Shown here piece after piece: positions 22,203-34,215 of a stretch of 64,000 nt of DNA. A program made the translations under genes and the position numbers. How positions within the stretch are numbered: position 1 is the stretch's first letter; the number at the start of each line of letters is the position of its first letter. The notes under the pieces are model-generated. The model was given only the letters and a program-made list of their open reading frames with translations. It was not told where the DNA came from and did no database searches. The stretch is taken from positions 44,807,131-44,871,130 of the forward strand of contig JAYGXS010000004.1 of the NCBI GenBank assembly GCA_036362985.1, read 5' to 3'. The DNA comes from Ligula intestinalis (Eukaryota; Platyhelminthes; Cestoda; Diphyllobothriidea; Diphyllobothriidae).

Positions 22203-24689
22203 AATTCATCTGTGCATTTGTGCTACTGGGGCTTGGTTTATTTGCTTTCTCCCCAATTCAAGCCTCAAAGGTAAGAGAAAACTGGGCTTAAATATGGTTA
22301 GTTGAGAATGCACAAAAACCGGGACTTAACGTTCCGTTATCTGTGGTCTTTGTCAGCAATCCTATTTTGCAAGTAATGCCAGGCACTTTGCGACTGTCTG
22401 TGGCATATCGGGCGAATTCTAAACTCACGATGCGATGATCGATTACTTTAATGGGGCGATGAGTATTCATCTACAATTTCTTATATGCCTTAATTAACAA
22501 TACCTCAAACCTTTGTTTTTGCGTGTCTTTCAAACGCAGCGTTATCTGTTTATACTGCTATGTAAAAACACTTTTCACTCTAGTATGGATCCAGTCGCAC
22601 CTTCTTCATACTTTAAACTTAACACGGCGTTCTATTCCCCTAAACCAGACGTGAAGTATGACCAGAAGTATTTCATCCGTTGTGGCTGCTGGAACTTACA
22701 TTCTGAAAATAAAGATAGTCTTAAGTGCAGAATGCCGGTCTCTGTGCGGTTAACACGTTCCTACGAGAAAAAGCCTTCCTCTCTATTTTTGTAAAGCTCA
22801 ACGACAGGTTACCTAATTATTCTTTGTCCTAGGCAGTAAATGTCCTGATTTCGGCTTCGACGAAAGGAAGCGGGCAACTAAATCAAACCATTCTTGAATA
22901 TATTAACATATACTTTGCCTTGCTACTTAATCATTTGTTGCCGTCAATTGTGTCAGACGTATTCAAGGGTTCATGTGCAAAACATAATTGGGGAGCGATG
23001 AAACCTGCTTGTTTATTTTACAGCAATCTTTTTTAAAAATATTAATGAATAAATGAAAAACGCCACATGCACTGCTTGCTAGAATTATGAACGACATTTT
23101 CGATTACAAGGCGTAAATATGCGCCCGAATTCATAAGACGTTAGTCATTGCCAAACATTTATACAAGACTGACGTTACCATTTCGAAATATTGAACTTGT
23201 GGTGGGAACAGATTCGATAGAATTATGTTCGAAATAAATATGCTATTGTATTTTATCTTCTACTAGCGTTTGACAGTAAAGTGTTTCTCAAAATGCGGTA
23301 TCATGTCTTAAGCATACTTTTCATAGTCCCCTAATAGTGAGCGTTCCTTTATTTAGCAAATATAGTTGATTATCAAAAAATTGGATTTGATAAGCAGTTA
23401 TCAGAGAAGACAAATATCCTCACTCGTCTTATAAGCCACTGCATTTAGCAAAATCTCCTGTTTACTTACTTAACTTCTTTCTACTCCCTCGCTGAAACTA
23501 TTTCTTCAAGGCAATGACAAATAAAACCGTAGCCTTCAAGCTGTTATCTTCCTAGAATAAAGAGGCGTAACTCTCAAGTTTTTCGTATTTAATGAGTGGA
23601 CGTGTGGTTGAGAACTGGTGAAGCGTTGCGTTTAAAAAGGTTAAAACAAGTAAACAACTTCAACCGAGTTATTACACATAGTATTAATTTAAAGGTATGT
23701 TAAACTGTCATGCAAACTTTAACGACGTTATTAATCCAACACTGTTCATAAGACAAAAATATATAAGACATAAATAAAAGTTGAAATTTTATTAATCGCA
23801 ATATCAAAGCGGTTCAAATTAGAGCATGGAATCAAATATGTAAAGCCACCAAAGCGCGAGCTTTTTTGTTGATTCTGAGGAAACATTTGTTGCCATCGTT
23901 ATTGTTAATCGGAGGCGTCCTAGCCAAAGCTTTTTAACGCTTCAGATTTGAAACTGTCTACCAGGTATTTGCTTCTTGATGGACTTGAGCCTATTTGCAT
24001 TCAAAACACATTTTTTCACTCCGTGGACCTGTCCAAAACCTATATCAGTTAAAACACACCTCCAGTCTGCGCCTACTTCTGCTTCTTCCGCGGCTGGAGC
24101 TGGGCTGAGCAAACCGTTTGATCTTCCTGTTACTAATTGCATGCAAAATTTAAATCTTTTGTCGGAAGCCTGGATGGGGTTTGCCCCCTAATCTAACAAT
24201 GTTCTTCTAGAAATGACAGGTGCAATGGAAGCGGAGGCGAAGGTATGTAGGCAATGGTAGGGAAGTGCACACACGCACGCACGCACACGCAAGCCAACCT
24301 AACAACAGCGATGGCTAGCACGCAGGGTAATGATAAAAGACGGCTGTGCTACAAGATGCGCGCCAGCTACGCCCAAGCAGTTGAGGCAGGCCATGTTTTA
24401 TTTAACTCTGGCAATGTAGGGACTGCGGAAGTTCTTTTTGTTGTATACTAGTGCGGTAGGATACTTAAAAGCTTCACTGCGTAAATGACGTTATTCTGCA
24501 TCCCTTTTAATTTGAAGCGGACCCGATCTTGAATTTTTGGAATATTTGTCAACATGAAAAGAAAGTGGTACATTCACTACGCGCCAGAATTCGTGCAACA
24601 GGCTGACATATGTGAAAGATTGATGCCCTAAAGCTAATCAGCATTGACTCAGGTTGTGATACTGATTATCATGTAGTCTATTCTGAAGT
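22203..24689. other. Intergenic, no gene recognised
   Basis: AT-rich. Contains a short CA/GCAC microsatellite at 24267-24291. No coding region was recognised. Confidence 0.5.
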
Positions 24690-24925
24690 TACCTCAGCCA
24701 TGATAGGATGTCGGCTTTTTAATGAGCTTATTTCTGACCACTGACAAAACGTACATGTTGTAAAAAGTAACTACTTAAATAGCATGAGTTTTATGATCGA
24801 TACTGACTGCCTTTATAAATGCAAATATATTTTATGGAAAACGAAAATGAAAAAAACATTTCTTGTACTCCTTTGGTAGCAAATTACGTGTTCTTTAAAG
24901 TTCATACTTAATGAGAGGTAGGCAA
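24690..24925 (+). repeat. Solo arm of the 21.1-kb foldback family
   Basis: Blocks in the same order as the left arm at 21230-21450: ATAGGATGTCGGCTTTTTAATGAG, AGTAACTACTTAAATAGCATG, CTTTATAAATGCAAATATA, TTTCTTGTACTC. No inverted partner was found nearby, so this is a broken copy. Confidence 0.7.
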
Positions 24926-27104
24926 ATAAAGAATATTTTGTTATAATTGACATAGCGTCCAGCCGACAAACTTGGATCTATATGTATACTCTGGAAACGA
25001 AAAAAAACCTAGTTTATACCATGAAAAACGACTCTGCTTCTCGTGATTGAAACCCCAAAACACTCCCCTCCCTCTCTCTGAATGTTCCAATTAAGTGTGC
25101 ACGAAACAATTATCCAAAAACAAATCTCCTTGATTAAGTTATCTGAAAAGTAGAACTGCAGAAGCGTAGAATTTTAGATTTTTTTGTTTCATTTTGTTGC
25201 ATAACACTGTTTGAACAAACATCAGACTATCACGACGGCTTAAGCAATTATTTTATAGTTTTGAAGCGTTTAGTACGTGATGTGCAGTCGATATGGTGTA
25301 AAAGTCATTGATTTAAACCCCTCATGTTCCGCTTTCTTATAAAATTTTTTATCATGAGTAGAAAGAGTAAAACAAGGATAACTATTATATAACGCAGGTA
25401 AAACGCTTAGAGATATATGAAGGCAAGCTGATAATCAAGAGCTGCTGAACAAGGAAAAATTTCTAATAAACATATTCAGGGTTTCTCGAGCTTTCATTGA
25501 GTCTGCATCCTTTTTGAGGAAACAGCTGGCAAATGGTTTAGTTGTGACTCTAATGTCAGCAGTACAATACCTAATTAAGGAGCTTAGCACTGATAGAGTG
25601 AAATGAAGCTACTGCGACCCCCCATACCCCATTAATTAGCTCAATATGTAAAGCCCGTCCTTCAGCCTATTTGCATAATACACTCTAAGACATGTATATT
25701 TGTCCTTAAGTCAAGTTAATAGCTAAGACTTATAGGCCGTGTTAGAAAGCCCGGAGGCTAGCCTTTCGCGCCCATCTAAAGTCTTCAATTTTTTGGCTGA
25801 GCTTCTTTAAATAACGGAGTTATCTTTAGCTGGTGCACTTATCCATTTTTCTCATATATAATAAGTAGATTAGGTAAGATGAGGACGGAAAACGCGGACA
25901 GTATTTGGCGTACACATCAAAAGGCCTGAAAATAAATGAATTAAACACCCAAAAAAGCTAGTATAGACAGTGTTTAGCACGATGTGGATATAGTTAACTT
26001 AAGTTTAATTCACAGAAAGTAAACTTTTATGCAATTTAGAATCAGAAAACTGAAATGTATAGCTCATCATTCAAGAATTGAAAACTCTATCGCCGAGGAC
26101 AACGTATGTGATCGAAAACCCGGTGTGCCTCCAGCTATAAATTAATTTACGATTAAGGTTTGTGAACGTGGTTAACGTTTCCAATTGAAATTAATTTGGC
26201 CGAGGTAGTGTAATCTTCATTTCAAGTAAAAAAGCCGTTTGTCAAATTGAAAAGGTTTTTAATGCAAGGCAGATATTTCTCCTGTCAAAGCTTGTAGGTG
26301 GTATAGTTTAGGCTGACGGAAGTTATCTTCGATCGGCAAGAGTTCTCAATACGTCCGTTGAAAGCAGGGAGAGTTTTCTACTCATTTTCTGTAAATGATT
26401 GTTTCAACGAGTTCAGGTCACCGCATGCGTTCAACCGGCAGGCGTGTAATTTTGTATATACCCACTCCCGTGAGAAATCATACACGACTATCATTAGAGC
26501 CACTATATAACTATTTTATATTAGGTTGAACGTTTAGGACATGTAACTGCTTCAGTGGACCGTTTTATGGTTTTAAGCAGATTTTGACTGTTTTTTGTGT
26601 TTCTGCTTATTCATTATTTATGCATATTTATATTACTTATAGCATTACTATTAATCAGCACATATTCTTTTCGAAAAAAATACAAAAAGGAGTGCACACG
26701 CTCCCAAGGGTAACTATTTGAAATTTACTTGATGTTAATTTTGATGTACAACTTAAGAATGCTAAAACGTCTTCGAAACGGTTTTTTAAGGAAGCGTTAC
26801 CCCTGTTTCCATGAGTTTTTGGCAACAGTTTTCAGTACAAAAAAAAGAAGCACTCGAAACCTCAAATGGTAAAATTTACGAGATTAAAATTTATTCACGA
26901 TAATAATATCCCTACTTGTAACAACTTGGTCCATTTTATACGTGCTTACCGCGTGCAATCCTGTCGTTAAAATATTATCATGTGAACGTATTTTGACTGT
27001 ATTGTCCTTCAGAAGTATAGTTTCCATGACTGAGAAGTTAAAGTCGTTTATCATCGCAAAACTCCGGGCAATAACTGTTTAATACGTGAGCACTGAAGCT
27101 TATA
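24926..27104. other. Intergenic, no gene recognised
   Basis: AT-rich with only short frames; nothing was identified on either strand. Confidence 0.5.
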
Positions 27105-27270
27105 GAGTTGACATGGTGAGAGAGTTAGACTTGTGATCAAAAGGTTGTGGCTTTGGGCGTCTGGGGGGATGGGACCATACCTAAGGTTAGGTTTGACTGG
27201 ACCAGTCTCCTCTGCCTTTGTGGGCGGTGCCAAGACCACGGGCCACTAAGCAGCTGCTGCCGAGAATGAA
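27105..27270 (+). repeat. tRNA-derived SINE-like sequence, degenerate
   Basis: GAGAGAGTTAGACTTGTGATC then AAAAGGTTGTGG resembles the D-to-anticodon arm of a tRNA-derived SINE. The B-box region is damaged (TTTGGGCGTC). A GC-rich body follows (GGACCAGTCTCCTCTGCC, GGCGGTGCCAAGACCACGGG). It is distinct in sequence from the SINE at 56695. Confidence 0.4.
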
Positions 27271-30203
27271 TGAAAGGCAGAGTGGGTCTATTGTGTTCAG
27301 TTAGCGATCGGTGAACGGTTATCAACAAAAGTTGATATTTTGCGTACATAATTATCTAGAGTCTATAGGCTACAATAAATCCTTTTAGTCAGAATACAAC
27401 GCAGCATTTCAGTATAAGCGACTTAGGTACATATAAAATGTTACTGCTTTCTGATGGGTAGGCTGGTAACTAAGTTATGAACTATTTGAAATATGCGGAT
27501 TATACATGTATGGTAAGTTATTCTTCTGGAGAGAATGCTTTCATGCTGAGTGTACGGAGATTAGTATGAAGTTATCTGCTTTTCTGGGCATAGCACATTT
27601 TAGCATCTGAAACGTTTTTCACTTTCGGTCGCCAATTGGTGGGTTTCTGCAGCGGGATTTACATTTTCATAATAAGCACCATATTTGCATGAATTAAAGG
27701 CCAACGCCTTTCCTCATGAGGAGAAATATTTATCGACTAAATGTAGGTAATAAGGTGTCATTTTTGAAGAAACATTATTAATTACTATTTTTTCGCTACT
27801 CGCTCATCAAAAGATCTGCAACTACAATAGGCGCGTGTAACCGACAAGAACTGCAACTCACGTGCAAGGATACATATTTATGAACAAGTTAAATGGTATG
27901 TTACAGGATAAGAAATAAGTTTTATGATAAAAGCATAATTAATTGAGTAATTTCAGAGTACGCATACATAAGTGGGAAAGCGTAGTGATGGGTAAGGATA
28001 GCTCATAAATATCACCATAGAACCAAACTACCCTAAAATATGCAGCATGAAGAGAATAATAAGGCAAAAAATCCTTATTTCGCATGTACTGATAATTAAA
28101 AAGCATTTACTGTACTGTGAATGATTCGGTACAACTGATGAAAACAAAGTTAAATGAACTATCCACATAAAAGATATAAAATTACTTATATAAATTGGAA
28201 GCATAATATTAATTAAGAAACAGTTAAGTAGTTGCTAAGTTAAATTTCCGTTTAAATATGTTTTTCTCATAGAAATTCGATCTCTTCATGCGAAAAGAGA
28301 AGCATTTTTTTCAACACTGGTCCCATAAACCCTAAAATTATGTTAAAGCTTACTTGGGTATACCTATAAAATATCCTTAGGTAAAATGGGTATAAAATGG
28401 ACAGCATTCCAGAACGCATGTACAGTCAAATGGAAACGGTCGGTTCAGTAAGCGAATGGAAAGTTTGTCAGTAGGAGGAGCATGTAGAAAATTTGCGCAC
28501 AAATATGAGGCAGTTGATTTTTGGTTGCTATGATAAGAATAAAATCAAAATATGAAAAAGAAATTCTTGGATAGAAGTGTTCAAAATAATTGTTTTTTTT
28601 TCTAGAAGGATTTAAAATGTGGTCAAGAATGCAGCTGTTTATATTACGCCCGCATACTGATTTTCGAGCATCAATTTTTGAGATGAGCCCTATAAATTGT
28701 TTATTCTCATTCATGAAATCACGCCGAGGTGAGCTCATTAAGTTTTATTACCTAAGTATGAACAATTTTGTCGAATATGACCACAAGTGCCCACGACCAT
28801 GTCCTGTTTGTTGTTTTTAGCTAATAAGACTTACTCGCGAAGCCGTGGTTTTGGACGCTGCGATATATCATCTACAAGTGATATACTTTGCTGCTGCCGA
28901 ACGTAGTTTTGCACAGAGGCTTTCCCTTTTCTCCTTCTTAGAGTAATTCACCTGAAACACTTTACATGGTCGCTTAAAAGTCCAGTTTAATACACTGTTT
29001 TCACGATTTGTTTACCAATGTGGTCTCATGCCCTCTGTATCACTTATCTCCTGGGCACATGACCTTTAAGTAGTGAAAAAGTAAGAACGTCACGGTTTTC
29101 CCACGCTGACCCCCTTAACCCTTGCCTTACCGATATTTATCTCAGGTCACTGAATGTAGGAGGTACATAGGTGTGTTCGATTTCGGGTCAAATTTTCATG
29201 TTGTCGGAGTTAGAGTGATTAATGGTTCGAACATTTCATGATGCTTTTAGGTTAAGGTTTACTATTTCTTTTATCCCAAAACTAAGCTTATAGCTACCAC
29301 TAGCAGAAAAAAACAGCTTTTCACAATTGGGTATTTTGACCAGTTGGCTTTTCGTAATATCATCAGAAGCTTGATTAATGTATTGCAGTTTCAGCGCCAG
29401 ATTCAAGAAAAAAACCCTTGTCCTGCAGCCATTACATTGAAGATCATGTAATTGACCTTTCATAAACAGAGAGTTTTGTAATTTTATAACTTCAGTAGAA
29501 TACATACATATAATCTCTGCAAAACGGTAATCATAAATTCCAGCTAGCTATAAAAACTATTTATATTTACTTGGTTCTTGCGTTCTGCCACCAATACGGC
29601 TAAAACGCCAGCCAAGACTTACCAAAAAAGTTTCTGCATTTTCGTTCAGTGTTGCAGTTTCAAGATGACTGGAGTTTGTGTCAAATTTAACACCATATCG
29701 TGGATGAAAAGGATATTTTTATACTGCCTAAAATCTAATTTTTGAAAAATATGGCCAAAATATGCACATGAGAACTTGCTAGCTTGCTAAGGTTACTACT
29801 AATTTTGTCACTCTTTCAAGGAAAATAACCAGTTTCCTAGGCCTACAAGCTATATGTTTGTGCTTATTCAAACAATCGTTTTATTTCTCCGTATGGGATT
29901 GTGATATTTTTGTGCTCAGATAATAAGATACTTAAAAGGTTCACTCAACATAACTTTTGTAGTTTGGCTCTGCTTTTTTGACGATGCTTCAACAAACTGC
30001 AATAAAATCTTACAATGACCACCTGTGTCTTCAAAATTTTAGCATCCACTATAAGGATACTGCCAGAGCATTTAGTAATGACAACTTTGAACTGCAGCTC
30101 AAACAATGGAAATCTACAAGATATGTATTTCCTCGCCTTTTATCTCAAAAAGGTTTTCCTGATTCTTTCAATTACTTGAAAATTAATTTTCGAACATACT
30201 GTG
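27271..30203. other. Intergenic or intronic DNA downstream of the receptor exon
   Basis: AT-rich. If the receptor gene continues, this is its first intron. I looked for minus-strand continuations (end of the ligand-binding domain, Cys-rich domain, seven-helix region) and recognised none here. Confidence 0.45.
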
Positions 30204-30210
30204 TCTCACC
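30204..30210 (-). other. 5' splice donor of the receptor exon
   Basis: On the minus strand the exon ends AAAG and the intron begins GTGAGA, a near-consensus donor. It falls one base into a Gly codon (phase 1). Reading past it gives only 11 non-conserved residues before a stop, whereas the preceding DLIIQTSFKG matches the family. Confidence 0.85.
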
Positions 30211-31683
30211 TTTAAATGACGTCTGAATTATTAAGTCGTAGAAATCCTTCCCCTGGTGACTGAGTAATTTCCTAATGCATTCATCCTTGTCCCACTTCGC
30301 TGGATCCGGATTAAAAGGACAAAGCGTTTGTTGCAATTTGTGCAAACCCCACGCAAACGCGTAAACAGCATCATAGACAAATTGAATTTTAGCTTCTTGC
30401 TTAAATGGCACTGGAAGTTTGTCTCCCAGCCTATGCTTTGGGTTCGCGTAGCAAGAAGGCACCTGGTTTTTAGATTTACCCTCATTTCCGTTTGAGGTAT
30501 TGTCAAAGGTGCAACCAAAAAGCGATTCCCAGTACTTTGAAAACCAGGGATTCCGAGTATTGTCACTGCGCAGGTTCTTGTAGTAAACTGAGAATTGTCC
30601 AATCTCCTCCGCAAGAATTTCGATTGTTAGCGCACCATTCGCCACTCGGGAGTTATTTTCCACGGGCACATTCTCCCTTCCCCAGCCATCACTGGCAATC
30701 CAGACAAAGTGATCCGTCAGATTGGCCCGTCGAACCGCATTCAGCAGCAGTTTGGTGTGGTCCATTCTGGTAAAAAGGACAACCACACGAGCTTTGGGAA
30801 AACCGTATCGCAGCACCTTAACCACCTCGTCGAGATCGCGTTTTGTGGAGCTGCCCCGAATGACCTCACGAGCTGCAATGCAAACTGCCCGCTTGTCCGC
30901 CTCCTTCCAAAATGCGTCCATGCCTGAGTCGCCGTAATCTCCTGCACTACGAACAGTCGAGACGAAGGTCCAGTTGTGTGCCGCCACTAGATCTGCCATG
31001 GCCCGTGCCTGTTCCACATCAGATGGAACAGTCCGCGCAAACAGTGGGTAGGTGCGTTTGTCACTCAGCACAGCGCTTGTTGATGCATACGATATTTGAG
31101 GTAGTTTAAAGAGTCTGTACAGGTTTGCCACTAGAATAGACACCGTACTATAAGAGCCACCGACCACCCCACGAACAATGTTCTGACTCCAGGAGGTTGG
31201 ACGAGCCCGTTTTACGGAAATGCGATTAGCTCCGCCGAGGTAAGAAGTCGCACAGGGGCACTCTTTTGAATACTGCGTCTCCTGTGGTCTAGAGGTCACA
31301 TCGGCCACAGTTGTTTTTACAAAATCGAGGGACTGTTCAAGAGCGTGATTGCCCAGGGAACATGTATCACGTATGTTTGCGCCTAGTCGCAGTCCAGGTA
31401 GAAGGTTGGGATTGTTATTTATCTCATCCAGAGTGAAGAGCATGGCTTCTACACGTTGAATCCCGCGTTCAGGATTGAGAGACTGACACTTTTGTGCACC
31501 CGAACTGTGCACGGGAAATAGGCCGCCTAAAATAATGTCACCAGGCACTGTGGCCACCAGGGATGGGACTTTGGATTGGTCCAGGCCCTGAACAAAGTAC
31601 GTAAGCGAAAGGAAGCAAAGGTAGGCAGACTCCTTTATCATTATCTTAAATAAGCCAGTTGTCACTCGTAGAAACACAGGCAT
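30210..31683 (-). CDS. Metabotropic glutamate receptor, group II-like: N-terminal exon (partial gene)
   Basis: The exon encodes a secretion signal and most of the extracellular Venus-flytrap domain that binds glutamate; this is a class C G-protein-coupled receptor of the plasma membrane. The 31683 ATG has A at -3 (ACCATGC). Another in-frame ATG at 31641 would give a tighter signal peptide (AYLCFLSLTYFVQG). The open frame extends upstream to 31698 only by a GTG. Counting from 31698, glutamate-contact positions known from mGluRs are present: R78 and R82 (ERGIQR), S182 (GGSYS), T207 (YASTSA), D227, Y255 (GDYGDSG), D337 (ASDGWG) and K437 (EAKIQF). R78 and YASTSA resemble mGluR2/3. N-glycosylation sequons lie at N242, N326, N348 and N400. 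The frame ends at a splice donor after K496. The Cys-rich and transmembrane exons are missing from view. Confidence 0.93.
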
Positions 31684-31850
31684 GGTCGAAAGAGCCACCG
31701 CTGCCGCAGTGACAACAATTCGGCCTGTACAGCCGGACGGCCTAGGCCCGATGATCTAGTAACTCAAGAAACTGCATCTGAGGCGTCTGACGTGGTGATA
31801 CGGTCCCCTCTGACAAATGGACTTGCGTGCTGTGTTTCTTCACGTCTTTC

Positions 31851-31873
31851 TCCCCCGCCCCGCCCCTCCCCCT
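31851..31873 (-). promoter_or_regulatory. GC-box-like element upstream of the receptor start
   Basis: A G-rich run on the minus strand (GGGGCGGGGCGGGGG core), about 170-190 bases upstream of the ATG, in a locally GC-rich stretch. It resembles Sp1/KLF sites. No TATA box or mapped start is visible, so the promoter role is inferred. Confidence 0.3.
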
Positions 31874-32029
31874 GCGCCTTTACCTCTCTCGCTCCTGCCC
31901 ACCAACTGCAAGTGTCTGCTGCTCTCTGTGAGACACAGCCCTATGCTAGCCAGCATAGGTGAGGTAAGGAGCGAAGTTTTCTTGCACTCAGATGCAGAAC
32001 GCCTCATGGCAGGCTCGGTCCTTGTCAAA

Positions 32030-32056
32030 GGTGTGTGTGTGTGCGTGTGTGTGTGT
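32030..32056. repeat. (TG)n microsatellite
   Basis: GTGTGTGTGTGCGTGTGTGTGTG, about 350 bases upstream of the receptor start codon. Confidence 0.95.
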
Positions 32057-32159
32057 AGCTCTGTTACCTGCGCCCGTGAAGACTGGTCATCCTATTGGCC
32101 AGCTGACGTCTGCAAAAACCAGATGGACTTGACTGGGATTGGTCGGACTCTATAACAGA

Positions 32160-33625
32160 GAGAGCAGGAAAATGAGGCATACCTGCGATAATTGCACCAG
32201 CAGGGGCAAGACAGCTATTTATATATTTCTCTCTTATCTCCTTGGGTTGCTTGATTATGTTTCATTGTAGTTGCTGGGGTAACGAAGTGGGAATCAGATA
32301 TAGTCACGGCAGTTGTTGGTGCCACTGCTTCGTCAGAGTTTCGATCAACAAAGCTGTTATGAGGCAAGGTGAAGGGTCAGGACTTAGTAGGGAGCCTTCC
32401 ATTAACAGAGTGCTTTAACGTCTTTTGAAAGTTTTATTTTTCATCCTCAGTTTTCGTTTAGGTAGATAGTTAGGTAACGGACAAAATAAAGCTAGAGTTC
32501 AGAACTTGGAAGGAACGCTCATTTTTACTTTTAAATTATGGTTGCAGCCACCATGGGTTAAAGGTAGATAAGTACTGCAAGCTTTGACAGTACGTCGTAA
32601 TAGGCGTTGCAATTCGGTAATTTGAACCTGTGTGAAGTGCACTAATTAGAAAAAAAACATATATGTAGCAATATAGGTGTTGTGCTCTAAGAACAACTGT
32701 CAACATCGTTGGTTAGGTGTCTTTTGCTAATCCAAAATGAAATTTAGCAAGAAAGTATGAAGCAAGTAGAATTGGTGAATTACTATTACATAATTAGCAG
32801 GTTGGCCACTCGGTTCACTTTCTTCCTTGAGTTTGCTATCTGGATGAGCGGTCCCAGTAGGCAGAGGCTTTTTAACCATTTATACTATTTTAAATGTTTG
32901 AGTAGGTATTTCCTCACGCAATCCTTTTATGAATTTAAAGATGTTATCCTTGAAGATAAAATACTCAGCACAAAAGCAAACAAACCAGTTTTGGAATAAG
33001 TAAAACTGGTAAAAAGAACTAAACCTTGCTAAAATGGATGCAGGAGAAAAGTTTTTTAACTGTCAGATAAATTGATATGAGCGAAAATTTTTTTTCATAA
33101 ATCCTGACAATAACTGATTTTAAAGCTAGATTGGTTACGTAATTCAAAGTAGCAGGGCCTGAGTAATACATTTTTGGTGCCATTGATCATTAATGAATCA
33201 AAGAGCCACCGATTATTGGAGCGTCTGATTATTGCGCATAAGCTTGTAATATAATCCATGCCTTATCAATAATTACATTTTGGTTCTTTGTCTTAAAGCG
33301 AGGATATTGCAAGATGTAACCTTTATTGTTATCTGTAGGTAACTCTGCAGGTATATCTTATCAAAAAAATAATAAGAAAACTTTTTTATTTTAAAATCTT
33401 GTTAAAAAAACTGGTTTCTGCCTTTTAAACCTTTAGTATATTACTAAAATTAGGACCACACAAATAAGAGAATTGCATACGTTAGCTTAAGTCACCAATA
33501 TTAGAGCATGCATCCCATGAATTAATTAGAAGCAAGACACCGGTGTAGGGCTCTCGCAGTTCTAAAATGCGTTTCGTCTTGTGATGAACTTTGGCAAAAA
33601 GTGCGCTTTCAATTATTCATTTTCA
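32160..33625. other. Intergenic, no gene recognised
   Basis: AT-rich with short frames only. Probably the upstream flank of the receptor gene. Confidence 0.45.
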
Positions 33626-34215
33626 TGTAACGCCCGAGCGCCCTGTTTTCCGTTGTTAGCGTTTCTTCTTCCTGATTATGGCCGGTACTCAGTCGTTCAT
33701 CTACGTCCGTTTTTCTTCTGCCTGTGTCCACGAACTGTAATTCCACTCGAATGCTCGATCACAGGAACAGTCACTCATTGAGATGATAAGCCGAGGCCAA
33801 GTGTTAACACGCATATTTATTACGAGTACAGTAGAATAATAACGATAATAAACTGTCATACAGGCGAACACGTAACCGAAGAAGACAATCGGGGGAAGGT
33901 GGATCTGGAGACTACCACCGGGGAAGGGAAACACTCCGTGGGACCCTCGCAGGAAGGACAACTGTTATTCTCAACTGTCTACTAGGGAGGTTGGGGCTGG
34001 AGACAACCACCAGGGAGGGGACAACCAACAAACCACTTTACCTGCGAGGTCAAACTACCTACAACATCCTGGACTAGACTCAAAGTTACCGCGCCGACGT
34101 AATTAAAACAAAGATCAATCTCATTTTTCTCTGGATACTACACGGCCTCTCCTCCCGGCGAGGCCCTGTCGATGACGCTGCCACCAATGTAACGCCCGAG
34201 CACCCTCTTGTCCTT
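33626..34215 (-). mobile_element. LTR-retrotransposon remnant or miniature LTR element (TRIM-like)
   Basis: TGTAACGCCCGAGCNCCCT occurs twice, at 33626 and 34188, and on the minus strand forms an LTR end GGGCGTTACA. Immediately inside the right-hand copy (34176-34186) is CGCTGCCACCA, the 3' end of a tRNA. On the minus strand it reads TGGTGGCAGCG one base after the LTR, as a primer binding site should. The two end repeats stay similar for only about 25-30 bases. The interior is about 0.5 kb and lacks coding sequence. It could be a deleted gypsy-type element or a TRIM. Confidence 0.5.
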
